From Clostridiales bacterium Firm_08 (lineage in GTDB: Bacteria; Bacillota; Clostridia; Oscillospirales; QAKW01), in NCBI GenBank assembly GCA_001604045.1, contig LVAN01000016.1, forward strand, positions 1 to 37,983: a stretch of DNA of 37,983 bases. Reading direction: 5' to 3'. The position numbers and the translations under genes were made by a program. Below, piece by piece: positions 31,035 to 37,983 of the stretch; within the stretch, counting starts at the first letter, position 1; each line of letters opens with the position of its first letter. Below the pieces are notes generated by a model. It saw nothing but the letters and a program-made list of their open reading frames with translations. It did no database searches and was not told the DNA's origin.

Positions 31035-31838
31035 GTGTTCGGTGCTGTTTACGGCGACGTGATCGGATCGCATTATGAAGTCCACTGCACGAAAAACTAC
31101 AATTTTCCTTTTGAAAACGACAGCTCGTTTACAGACGACAGCGTTCTGATCGCAGCAGTCTGCAAAACGATTCTGAATGATCCCTCCGAAATCGGGCGGT
31201 TTGGCGTTCGCGCCCGTAGTTATCAATTTGCCGCACAGTACAGGCAGTTTTACTCCTATTTTCCGCACGCCGGATTCGGAAATATGTTTTCCGAATGGGC
31301 TAAAGAACCTTCTGCGAAGCAGAACAGAAGCTATGCAAACGGCGCGGCTATGCGCGTTTTTCCAATTGCTTACGCCTATAAAGATTTTACTCAAATGATG
31401 CTTCAGGTGAAAGCAAGCTGTTTGCCGACGCATAATCACCGCGAGGCGATCACAGCAGCGTCGGCTGTCGCCGCATCAGTCAGGATCGCGCTTGACGGCG
31501 GGTCAAAGGACGATATAAAAGAATATATCGAAGATCGGTTTTACGACATTTCGACGCCGCTTTCAACTTTACGGGAAAATCACGTCTTTGACAGCCGCGC
31601 ATCATACAGCGTTCCACCGGCGATCATAGCATTTCTTGAATCACACGATTATGAAAGCGCGATCAGAAACGCAGTTTCGCTCGGCGGCGACGCAGATACG
31701 CAGGCGTGTATCGCCGGAGGTATCGCGGAAGCGTTTTATCATGAGATACCCGAACACATCAAACAGTTCTGTGATCGGAGGATCGATATTACGATCAAAA
31801 ACGCCGTTCGCGAGTTTGAAAACAAGTATTGCAAATAG
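31035..31838 (+). CDS. ADP-ribosylglycohydrolase family protein
   Basis: A 267-aa protein with the family motifs for the two magnesium ions: GAVYGDVIGSHYE near residues 3-15, FTDDSV with Asp 34-Asp 35, and LGGDADTQA at 216-224. The length is normal. Members remove ADP-ribose from modified proteins (DraG/ARH type) or act on other ADP-ribosyl compounds; the substrate cannot be told from sequence. The GTG at 31035 is chosen because GGAGGTGA lies 7 bases upstream; the frame is open to 30948 but that part overlaps the upstream terminator and promoter. It stands alone between terminators. No ADP-ribosyltransferase is in the window. Confidence 0.88.
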   Translation: MFGAVYGDVIGSHYEVHCTKNYNFPFENDSSFTDDSVLIAAVCKTILNDPSEIGRFGVRARSYQFAAQYRQFYSYFPHAGFGNMFSEWAKEPSAKQNRSYANGAAMRVFPIAYAYKDFTQMMLQVKASCLPTHNHREAITAASAVAASVRIALDGGSKDDIKEYIEDRFYDISTPLSTLRENHVFDSRASYSVPPAIIAFLESHDYESAIRNAVSLGGDADTQACIAGGIAEAFYHEIPEHIKQFCDRRIDITIKNAVREFENKYCK

Positions 31839-31849
31839 TCTTATGTATC

Positions 31850-31874
31850 GGAGCAGGTTCGCCTGCTCCTTTTT
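31850..31874 (+). terminator. Terminator of the ADP-ribosylglycohydrolase gene
   Basis: Perfect 8-bp stem GGAGCAGG/CCTGCTCC (31850-31857, 31862-31869), TTCG tetraloop and five T. It lies 12 bp after the stop codon. Confidence 0.9.
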
Positions 31875-32064
31875 CCATCTTCTCAACATGAAATCTCGAC
31901 CGGCGCCGGAGGCGATAACCCGGAGGTCGCAAAAGCCGTATGAGGTCTCCGCAACGGTCGAAAAACGCACGCGAACTCCGCCGAGCGCGGACGTTTTTCG
32001 GGCACCGCAAGGGGGGCTTTCGGAAACAAGCCGCAAAAAGCAAACCCTCCGGCACATTTTTATA
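31875..32064. other. Intergenic stretch with a long imperfect hairpin, no gene seen
   Basis: No supported coding region. It holds a nested inverted repeat, CGAAAAACG (31959-31967) with 31992-32000, containing an inner CGCG/CGCG pair (31970-31973, 31986-31989) and symmetric 2-nt internal loops. It is G+C-richer than its surroundings. It could be a small structured RNA or an old repeat; there is no evidence for either. Confidence 0.3.
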
Positions 32065-32093
32065 TTGAATTATTACTGTCTTTCTGTTATAAT
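32065..32093 (+). promoter_or_regulatory. Promoter with predicted leaderless start
   Basis: TTGAAT (32065-32070), a 17-bp spacer and TATAAT (32088-32093). The ATG of the next frame begins 6 bases after the -10, about where transcription should start, so the message would have no leader. Confidence 0.7.
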
Positions 32094-32099
32094 CGCAGT

Positions 32100-32339
32100 A
32101 TGAAGATACTGATCACAACCGATTGTTATTTATTCAAAACGGGGGGCATTACCGCGTCCGTTCTGGCATTGTGCGCCGGTCTCCGGCGTCTCGGGCATGA
32201 AGTAAAAACGCTGTCTTCCTCAAACTGCAGCAAATCGTTCCGTAACGGCGACGACTGTTTTATCAAGTCTGTTCCCGCTTTCTACTATCCGGACATGCGC
32301 ATGAGTTTTGCCGCACGCGGAACGCAGAAAAACATATGA
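32100..32339 (+). pseudogene. N-terminal remnant of a family-4-type glycosyltransferase
   Basis: About 72 residues match the N-terminus of GT4 glycosyltransferases: MKILITTDCYLFKTGGITAS, then LCAGLRRLGHEVKTL and a YPDMRMSFA segment, as in diacylglycerol glucosyltransferases. The frame then reads RGTQKNI and stops, where the family continues for some 300 more residues. The acceptor-domain rest and the entire nucleotide-sugar-binding domain are absent, so the gene lost its 3' part, probably by a deletion that joined it to the next gene. The promoter is intact and may now drive the two membrane-protein genes that follow. Confidence 0.75.
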
Positions 32340-32350
32340 GGAGGCAAAGG

Positions 32351-33253
32351 ATGCGAAGAAACAGCATAAAATCCCCAAAGAAATACCTGATCGCGCTGGA
32401 GGAAACACGCAGTGTTGTTGCTCTGGCGGCAGGAATACTGATATTTGCCTGCGCTCTTGCGTCCATATTCGTAATGGCGAAGGACGATCAAGGCGCTTAC
32501 GAATATCCTTTGCATTATTTTACCGTATGGGCGAATTTTTTGTCCGCCGTGGCGGCGGCGTTCATGATACCATACGCTGTCGAAGGCATCAAGGAAAAGA
32601 GATTTATCCTGCCCCGCTGGATCGTGCTGTTTCAGTACGCCGGCGCAAACAGTCTTGCGATCACGTTAGTTTCGGCGTTGACGATCATATTGCCCACACA
32701 AGGAGTTGGAGCGATTTCAGGCACTAACTTCTGGCTTCACATAATCACTCCCGCGCTCACAATAATCCTTTTTCAGTGTGTTGAAACGGGAGTTTCCTTC
32801 AAGCGCCCGGAATTACTGCTGACGCTAATACCTTATTGGGTCTATATGGCAGTCTACTTTTTTATGGTTATAATCATCGGAGAAAAAAACGGCGGATGGT
32901 CTGATTTTTACATGACGCAAGCGTTCTGGCCCGCCTGGGTATCCGCGCTGCTGATGACGGCAATAGGTTTCATTGTTTCGACGGTACTTCTCATTATCCA
33001 TAACAAACGGACGGCGCAAAGCTGGGAACGTGTGAAAAAAATGTGGAGCGAAGACCTTGAGCCCGCGCAGCTGCTGATTGAAGCCTTTGGGCTTGGCAGA
33101 TACATGGGAGCAAAATATACCGATGGCGGGTTAGCCATACCGTTTGATATTTTTAGGGTCATGTCCAAACAATATGACATACCGCTTGATAAACTGACCA
33201 AAGCTTATGTAAAAGGCGCCTTAGACGCCTGTGAGGAGAGGAACTCAAAATGA
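32351..33253 (+). CDS. Polytopic membrane protein (Pr6Pr-like)
   Basis: A 300-aa protein with six predicted membrane segments between residues 20 and 220 and a cytoplasmic helical C-terminus of about 80 residues (WERVKKMWSEDLEPAQLLIE onward). The YPLHYFTVWANFLSAVAAAF segment resembles the Pr6Pr family of six-helix membrane proteins; function unknown. The ATG at 32351 is preceded by AGGAGG with 6-base spacing; an ATG at 32336 overlaps that site. It overlaps the next gene by 4 bp. Confidence 0.75.
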   Translation: MRRNSIKSPKKYLIALEETRSVVALAAGILIFACALASIFVMAKDDQGAYEYPLHYFTVWANFLSAVAAAFMIPYAVEGIKEKRFILPRWIVLFQYAGANSLAITLVSALTIILPTQGVGAISGTNFWLHIITPALTIILFQCVETGVSFKRPELLLTLIPYWVYMAVYFFMVIIIGEKNGGWSDFYMTQAFWPAWVSALLMTAIGFIVSTVLLIIHNKRTAQSWERVKKMWSEDLEPAQLLIEAFGLGRYMGAKYTDGGLAIPFDIFRVMSKQYDIPLDKLTKAYVKGALDACEERNSK

Positions 33254-34020
33254 AGCAAAACATTTTTTGGATGGACAAAGACGCCTACAACGCCATTGGC
33301 GGAACGGGGTTTTCCTGCTTCTCCCTCCCCCACCTTTTATGGCTGGCGGTCCTGCTGACCGGCATATTGCTTTTCGTCTTCCTATACCGCAGGGCGAAAA
33401 ACGGGCGGCGAAAGGATATTCGAAAAGCCGTCGCGCTCTTTCTCATTTTATTCGAGATCGCGAAGCAATGCATCGTGGGGTTGACGGGCACTTCCGCGGC
33501 GACGCATTTACCGCTACATATTTGCAGTTTCGCGGAATACGCGATCCTGATTGACGCGCTCTGGCCGGAAAACCGCTTTTTGGGGTCGCTTCTCTGCTAC
33601 GCGTTCCTGCCGTCGGCATTTATGGCATTGCTCTTCCCTACCGCCACTGCCTATCATCCGCTCAGTTTTTTCGCGATCCATCATTTTATCCTGCACGCCG
33701 GCATAACGGCGTATATAATCGCGCGGTATTCCTCCGGCGAGATCCGCAACAACTATAAGGGTATATGGACGACGTTTCTCGCGATCGCCGTACTGATCCT
33801 GCCGATCTACTATATAGACGCGGTGTTTGACGAGAACTTTGTGTTCCTTATGGATCACGGCGACAATCCTGCTCTCAAATTCATTTGGGATCTGTCCGGC
33901 GGGAGCGGGGGCATTGCATATATTATAGGTCTTGGTGTGCTTGTTCTTATCGTGTTTCACATCACCTACGGAATTTTTGCAGCGGCAGAAAAACTTGGAA
34001 AACACACATTGCGGCACTGA
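33250..34020 (+). CDS. YwaF/TMEM164-type membrane protein
   Basis: A 256-aa protein with about seven membrane segments. The LPLHICSFAEYAIL segment, the FFAIHHFILHAG segment and the overall layout fit the YwaF/TMEM164 family (TIGR02206). Mammalian TMEM164 has been described as an acyltransferase; the bacterial role is unknown. The ATG overlaps the preceding stop (ATGA), so both are translated together, likely as partners in the membrane. A strong terminator follows. Confidence 0.82.
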   Translation: MKQNIFWMDKDAYNAIGGTGFSCFSLPHLLWLAVLLTGILLFVFLYRRAKNGRRKDIRKAVALFLILFEIAKQCIVGLTGTSAATHLPLHICSFAEYAILIDALWPENRFLGSLLCYAFLPSAFMALLFPTATAYHPLSFFAIHHFILHAGITAYIIARYSSGEIRNNYKGIWTTFLAIAVLILPIYYIDAVFDENFVFLMDHGDNPALKFIWDLSGGSGGIAYIIGLGVLVLIVFHITYGIFAAAEKLGKHTLRH

Positions 34021-34088
34021 GTTCGCTGAAGAGGATATGGTTTTATAACTAAAGAAAAACCGGGCAAACCGTTTTGCCGGTTGATCGC

Positions 34089-34128
34089 AAAACTCCCGAT
34101 GTCCTAAGGACATCGGGAGTTTTCTTTT
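34089..34128. terminator. Strong, probably bidirectional terminator
   Basis: A perfect 16-bp stem (AAAACTCCCGATGTCC at 34089-34104 with 34108-34123), a 3-nt loop and a further T-run on the plus strand; the A-rich base gives four U on the minus strand. It lies between convergent genes. Confidence 0.88.
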
Positions 34129-34185
34129 ATGAGAAGTGTCAGGCTCGTTTCTATTGTTCTCAATTCTCAAAATAAAATAAGCGCG

Positions 34186-34929
34186 TCATTTGACGATCAG
34201 ATCATTCAGATCCTTTTCTTTATTCAGCACGTTCAGGTCTATGTATTTTTCCCCGCCGCTGTATCCTTCCAAAAGGCCTCTGTTAAGATACTGCCAAATA
34301 TACCAGTCGCCTTTATAGTTCCAGCGCAGCGGCGTATACAGGCTCGAGATCCACACTTTATATTTTCCGGAGAACTCTTCAAGATACTTCTCGTAAATAT
34401 CCGATCTGGTATAGATCATAGGTTTCGTTCCGTACCTGTCTTCCAGCGTATTCAGAAAAACAGTCAGTTCCCGGATCACGTCTTCTTTCGCAGGAGGGTT
34501 TTCCTCCTTATCGCCATAGTATTCCACGTCGACCACCGGCAGGAGCTGTCCTTTGACATCCTCCCCCACCGTATTGATAAAATTCTCCGCCTGAGAACTG
34601 CCGGCGCTGTCATACGAGAAAAAGTGGTACGCGCCGAACAAAAGATCCGCGCTCTCCGCGTTTTTCCGGTTTTCCTCAAACATTTTATCCTGATGGGTGC
34701 TGCCTTCCGTGGCTTTGATATAAACAAATTCGATATTCTGCCCTTTGAGTTTCTCCATATCGACATTTCCCTGATAAGAGGAGATATCAACGCCGATCGT
34801 ACTTTTGTTCTCATTGACAAACCATTTATTGATGAATATGATCTTTTTCTTTGCCAGGACGAACACCGTAAGAAAGGCCAGAAGCAATATAACGACAACG
34901 GAAATAAGGGCTGTTAAGATCTTTTTCAT
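34186..34929 (-). CDS. Membrane-anchored GH25 lysozyme
   Basis: A 247-aa protein. An N-terminal anchor (KILTALISVVVILLLAFLTV) precedes a glycoside hydrolase family 25 domain with GVDISSYQG (Asp 48), FVYIKATEG (Glu 75), GAYHFFS and PVVDVEYY (Asp 134, Glu 136), all catalytic-site motifs present. GH25 enzymes cut the N-acetylmuramic acid to N-acetylglucosamine bond of peptidoglycan. There are no cell-wall-binding repeats, so it acts close to the membrane in wall remodelling. The ATG at 34929 has GGAGA 6 bases upstream; the ATG two codons before is too close to that site. A single gene with its own promoter. Confidence 0.92.
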   Translation of the reverse strand: MKKILTALISVVVILLLAFLTVFVLAKKKIIFINKWFVNENKSTIGVDISSYQGNVDMEKLKGQNIEFVYIKATEGSTHQDKMFEENRKNAESADLLFGAYHFFSYDSAGSSQAENFINTVGEDVKGQLLPVVDVEYYGDKEENPPAKEDVIRELTVFLNTLEDRYGTKPMIYTRSDIYEKYLEEFSGKYKVWISSLYTPLRWNYKGDWYIWQYLNRGLLEGYSGGEKYIDLNVLNKEKDLNDLIVK

Positions 34930-34996
34930 AATCATTCTCCAAACTTTATCTATTCCCTTCTTTTCGAAAAAAGCACTGTGACTGCTCGGAAAATTA

Positions 34997-35025
34997 ATTA
35001 TACATCATCTTTCCCGAAAAAACAA
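34997..35025 (-). promoter_or_regulatory. Promoter of the GH25 lysozyme gene
   Basis: On the minus strand TTGTTT (35020-35025), a 17-bp spacer and TATAAT (34997-35002), about 68 bp before the start codon. Confidence 0.7.
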
Positions 35026-35128
35026 CCTGTTTTATCCCGTAACGCGAATTTCTCCCCAAAAAAGAGATTCCGATCGCGGCAAGTATCTTATCTGCGCCGC
35101 AGGGCCCGCTTTCTTTTTGAAAAAGCGC

Positions 35129-35157
35129 TTGTAAATACGTGCGTGATATGTTAGTAT
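35129..35157 (+). promoter_or_regulatory. Promoter of the esterase operon
   Basis: TTGTAA (35129-35134), a 17-bp spacer and TAGTAT (35152-35157), about 60 bp before the esterase start. Confidence 0.6.
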
Positions 35158-35182
35158 ATTTTTACAGGACGGTTTATTAAAA

Positions 35183-35194
35183 ACCGTATACGGT
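35183..35194. promoter_or_regulatory. Palindromic operator candidate ACCGTATACGGT
   Basis: A perfect 12-bp palindrome just downstream of the predicted transcription start. It overlaps a second dyad (CGGTTT...AAACCG, 35170-35186). The position suits a repressor of the sugar operon; no regulator gene is adjacent. Confidence 0.45.
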
Positions 35195-35218
35195 AACAAA
35201 AAGATCGGAGTGATAAAG

Positions 35219-36112
35219 GTGTTTTATATAAGGTCATTGGGTGAGTTTTGCGCCAGCAACAAACGAGACGACGAAAAACGCAACGCCGGACTTACAACGC
35301 CCGAAGGGATCCGCCGCTTTGACAATATTCGTTACGGCGAGAATGAAAGAAATCTGCTGGATGTTTACCGCCCGAAGGATCGCGACGGAAAACTGCCGGT
35401 GATCGTAAGCATACACGGCGGCGGCTGGGTTTACGGAGATAAAGACATCATGCAGTATTACTGTATGAGCCTTGCCGAAAAAGGATTTGCCGTGGTCAAC
35501 TTCAGTTACAGGCTCGCGCCGGAGTACAAGCATCCGGTCCCGCTTGAGGACGCGAACAAGATCTTTTACTGGGTATTTGAAAACGCAGATACTTACGGCT
35601 TTGATACCAATAACATTTTTGCCGTGGGCGACAGCGTCGGAGCGAACATATTGGGCTTGTATTGCTGTCTCTGTGTTGACCAGAACTACGCGAAAAAAAT
35701 GTCCATCCAGCCGCCTGACGGCTTTGTGCCGAGGGCTGTCGCTTTAAACAGCGGACTATACCGCCTGGTGCGCGGGGAGGAAGATCTGCTCGATTCTCTC
35801 GCGGAGGCGTATTTCCCCAACGGCGGCACGGATAAGGAATATTCTTATATCACCCTCAGTGAACGCGTAAATTCTCATTTTCCGCCGTGTTTTGTCATGA
35901 CAGCTTTGGGAGATTTCCTGAATCGCCAGGCAAAGCCGTTTTATGATCATCTCCTGTCGCTTGGAGCCAGGGCGGAATATCACTGCTACGGTGATGAAAA
36001 AGACGGGCTCAAGCACGTGTTCCATATTGATATCCGCCTTCCCCAGGCGAGGAAATGCAACGAGGATGAATGCTCGTTTTTCTTAAATCAAATTGAAAGG
36101 GATCACAAATGA
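35219..36112 (+). CDS. Alpha/beta-hydrolase, hormone-sensitive-lipase-like esterase
   Basis: A 297-aa esterase with the oxyanion-hole motif HGGGW (residues 66-70), nucleophile motif GDSVG with Ser 138, YRLAPEYKHP after the first strands, and plausible acid and base (Asp in ALGDFLN, His in KHVFH). This is the acetyl-esterase/lipase (family IV) pattern. The GTG at 35219 has CGGAG 8 bases upstream; an upstream GTG at 35210 touches that site. It overlaps the acetyltransferase gene by 4 bp. Next to a sugar O-acetyltransferase and a mutarotase it probably removes acyl groups from sugars. Confidence 0.88.
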   Translation: MFYIRSLGEFCASNKRDDEKRNAGLTTPEGIRRFDNIRYGENERNLLDVYRPKDRDGKLPVIVSIHGGGWVYGDKDIMQYYCMSLAEKGFAVVNFSYRLAPEYKHPVPLEDANKIFYWVFENADTYGFDTNNIFAVGDSVGANILGLYCCLCVDQNYAKKMSIQPPDGFVPRAVALNSGLYRLVRGEEDLLDSLAEAYFPNGGTDKEYSYITLSERVNSHFPPCFVMTALGDFLNRQAKPFYDHLLSLGARAEYHCYGDEKDGLKHVFHIDIRLPQARKCNEDECSFFLNQIERDHK

Positions 36113-36765
36113 CACAAATCGAAAGAATGAAAAAGGGTCTGGTATACGATACCTGCGATAAAGAAATAATGGAAAAACAGCATCCGTTTCAGGAAAAACT
36201 GTGGGAATTCAACCAGCTCAAGCCCTGTGAACACCGTGAAAAAGAAGCCTATATGAAAGAGGTCTTTGCCGAGTGCGGAGAGGGATGCTATATCGAATTG
36301 CCGTTTCGCGCGAGCTGGGGCGGGAGCCATATTCATTTCGGCAACGGCATCTACGTAAATTCCAACGTAATGTTTGTCGACGACGGGCACATTTATGTCG
36401 GCAATCGGGTGCTGATCGGACCCAACGTCGTTATCGCGACGGCGAACCATCCTCTGGATCCGGAACTCAGAAGGTATGAAATGCAATATAACAGGGATGT
36501 CCATATCGGAGAAAACGTTTGGATCGGAGCCGGCGCGATCATCTTGCCCGGCGTACATATCGGCAAAAATTCCGTGATCGGCGCGGGCAGCGTCGTCACG
36601 CGCGATATCCCTGAAAAAGTATTGGCCGTGGGCACCCCTTGTCACGTTGTCAGAGAGATCGGCGAGCGTGATCATGAATTCTACTCCCGGCAGGACGACA
36701 GGATAGACTGGGAGAGCCTGTCCGGAATATGCGCGGCGAAAAGCAAACTCCCGAAGTTTCAATAA
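36109..36765 (+). CDS. Sugar O-acetyltransferase (maltose/galactoside acetyltransferase type)
   Basis: A 218-aa left-handed beta-helix acetyltransferase. The N-terminal helical cap (RMKKGLVYDTCDKEIMEKQH) and hexapeptide repeats (GNGIYVNSNVMFVDDG, IGPNVVIATANHPLD, WIGAGAIILPGVHIGKNSVI, then GAGSVVTRDIP) are those of the LacA/Maa family. The catalytic His lies in TANHPLD. It transfers acetyl from acetyl-CoA to a sugar hydroxyl. The start overlaps the esterase stop (ATGA). An esterase and an acetyltransferase side by side suggest control of sugar acetylation. Confidence 0.92.
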   Translation: MTQIERMKKGLVYDTCDKEIMEKQHPFQEKLWEFNQLKPCEHREKEAYMKEVFAECGEGCYIELPFRASWGGSHIHFGNGIYVNSNVMFVDDGHIYVGNRVLIGPNVVIATANHPLDPELRRYEMQYNRDVHIGENVWIGAGAIILPGVHIGKNSVIGAGSVVTRDIPEKVLAVGTPCHVVREIGERDHEFYSRQDDRIDWESLSGICAAKSKLPKFQ

Positions 36766-36802
36766 TGGCGCTTATGATATCTGATGGTTATCGGAGGGTA
36801 AT

Positions 36803-37846
36803 ATGATCGATATTCTTACCAAAGAATTCGGGCAGACAAAAGAAGGAGACAAGGTAACTTCATTTGAACTGCGCAGCAGGAATGGCGCCCGCGTCAGTAT
36901 CCTTGATTTCGGATGTACGATCCAAAGCGTCATTGTCCCCGATCGCGAAGGTACGCCTACCGACGTTGTTCTCGGATACGATGATATCGCGTCGTATGAA
37001 AACGGATCATGCTATTACGGCGCGGTGGTGGGACGATACGCCAACAGAATAGGAAACGCGCGTTTTGTTCTTGACGGTAAAGAATACCTGCTTGAAAAGA
37101 GCAGCGGGGAAAGCAATCACGTTCACGGCGTTTTCAATAAAAGGATGTTTGAAGCGTTTACGGATGACGGGGCGTTGATACTTCAATATGTCAGTCCTGA
37201 TATGGAGGAAGGCTATCCGGGGAACCTCAGTGTCGAGGTCCGTTATGATCTGCGCGAGGACAACTCGCTGGAAATCACGTATAAAGCGACAACTGACGCG
37301 CCAACCGTACTGAACCTTACAAATCACAGTTATTTTAACCTGAACGGTCAGGACGGCTCAACGATCCTTGATCATAAGTTGCAGTTAAACTGCGGTCATT
37401 TTACGGAATACGAAAAATCGTTCGCGCAGACCGGAAAAATCATTTCCGTCGATCATACCCCGCTCGATTTCAGAACGGAGCAAATCATAGGGGCTCGTTT
37501 CAATGATGATTATCCGCAGTTCAGATTATGCACGGGCTACGATCACAATATGATCCTTGACGGAGCGGAAGGCGGGCTGAAACCGATCGGCTGGGCTAAA
37601 AGCGAAAAGACCGGCATTTGTTTAGAGGCTTTCACCACCGAACCGGCCATTCATTTCTATTCCGGGAATTATATGCACTTTGACCCCGTGTCAAAAGGAA
37701 AAAACGGTATCCGCTATCCCAAAAACGGCGGTTTTTGCCTGGAAGCGCAGCATTATCCCGACTCCGTCAATCATCCTCATTTTCCAAGTACCGTCCTGCG
37801 GCCGGGCGAAATATACAGTCAAAAAACAGTATATCGGTTCAAATAG
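36803..37846 (+). CDS. galM: Aldose 1-epimerase (galactose mutarotase)
   Basis: A 347-aa protein of normal family length. Motifs seen are VVGRYANRIGNARF (substrate-binding Arg), NHVHG, LNLTNHSYFNLNG with the catalytic-type His, CTGYDHNMIL, and GICLEAFTTEPAIHFYSGN with the catalytic Glu region near the C-terminus. It interconverts alpha and beta anomers of aldoses, feeding galactose or glucose catabolism. The ATG at 36803 has GGAGGG upstream, 37 bp after the acetyltransferase stop, so it closes the operon. A strong terminator follows. Confidence 0.94.
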   Translation: MIDILTKEFGQTKEGDKVTSFELRSRNGARVSILDFGCTIQSVIVPDREGTPTDVVLGYDDIASYENGSCYYGAVVGRYANRIGNARFVLDGKEYLLEKSSGESNHVHGVFNKRMFEAFTDDGALILQYVSPDMEEGYPGNLSVEVRYDLREDNSLEITYKATTDAPTVLNLTNHSYFNLNGQDGSTILDHKLQLNCGHFTEYEKSFAQTGKIISVDHTPLDFRTEQIIGARFNDDYPQFRLCTGYDHNMILDGAEGGLKPIGWAKSEKTGICLEAFTTEPAIHFYSGNYMHFDPVSKGKNGIRYPKNGGFCLEAQHYPDSVNHPHFPSTVLRPGEIYSQKTVYRFK

Positions 37847-37870
37847 AAAGGCAATAAACCGGTTTTTAAA

Positions 37871-37923
37871 AAAGCGAAGCGGCGCCGGACCCCAATAGAG
37901 GGGTCCGGCGCCGACGCTTTTAT
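37871..37923 (+). terminator. Terminator after galM
   Basis: A 13-bp G+C-rich perfect stem (GGCGCCGGACCCC at 37881-37893 with 37900-37912), extended by AAAGCG/CGCTTT at its base and followed by T-rich sequence. It probably also stops the convergent gene entering from the right edge. Confidence 0.85.
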
Positions 37924-37948
37924 TCGTTTTTTCTTCTTTCTTGCCGGG

Positions 37949-37983
37949 TCAGCCGACCATTGCTTTCATACGGGCTTTGTACT
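37949..37983 (-). CDS. Possible 3' end of a convergent gene (partial)
   Basis: The minus strand at the window edge reads YKARMKAMVG followed by TGA. Its location opposite a shared terminator fits the end of a gene entering from the right, but ten residues are too few to identify a family. Confidence 0.3.
   Translation of the reverse strand, partial: YKARMKAMVG

Noticed and set aside
31035-31838. ADP-ribosylglycohydrolase as antitoxin of a toxin pair
   Set aside because: It stands alone between terminators and no ADP-ribosyltransferase is present, so no pair can be supported.

Overview
The window reads as accessory chromosome of a low-to-medium G+C Gram-positive bacterium, most likely an uncultured or gut-type member of Clostridia. 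This rests on strong GGAGG-type ribosome binding sites, TTG and GTG starts, TnpV-type and DUF6809-type mobile-element genes, a DUF4368-type serine recombinase tail, a LytS-type kinase and PrsW. No tRNA, rRNA or CRISPR array was seen.

Region 1 (1-9580, minus strand) is a defence operon. One good promoter (9552-9580) drives a cytosine-5 methyltransferase with an N-terminal DNA-binding domain, a phospholipase-D-fold restriction endonuclease of the NgoFVII type, a second cytosine-5 methyltransferase, an HNH endonuclease, a Hachiman pair (HamA nuclease, HamB helicase) and a caspase-like protease. A clear terminator follows. Genes touch, overlap or nearly touch, except for about 220 bp before the protease. 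The protease placed behind HamAB is the most interesting feature of the window.

Region 2 (9600-11900) is mobile-element debris. It holds a three-gene cassette (103-aa protein, TnpV-like, DUF6809-like), the C-terminal stub of a large serine recombinase and a truncated, frameshifted gene of unknown family. A related cassette with a different first gene lies at 30005-30806. A bipartite 52-bp sequence occurs once near each cassette in inverted orientation (10748-10799 and 30900-30951) and brackets about 20.2 kb.

Region 3 (11931-28009, minus strand) looks like a dedicated, self-regulated cell-surface system. Upstream genes encode a polytopic membrane protein, a PrsW-type intramembrane protease, a LytS/YesM-type histidine kinase, a response regulator with a SARP-type DNA-binding domain and a small membrane-anchored protein. 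Four very large envelope proteins follow from their own promoter: a right-handed beta-helix protein, a 1684-aa multi-domain protein and two paralogues of about 760 aa. Direct heptamer repeats with 11-bp period, the spacing SARP-type regulators recognise, overlap the -35 element of that promoter.

Region 4 (28074-30971) has a decayed lipoprotein gene, a DUF3592-type membrane protein and the second cassette. Region 5 (31035-37983) looks like ordinary chromosome: an ADP-ribosylglycohydrolase, a glycosyltransferase remnant, two polytopic membrane proteins, a membrane-anchored GH25 lysozyme, and an operon of an esterase, a sugar O-acetyltransferase and aldose 1-epimerase. The window ends with the possible last codons of a convergent gene.
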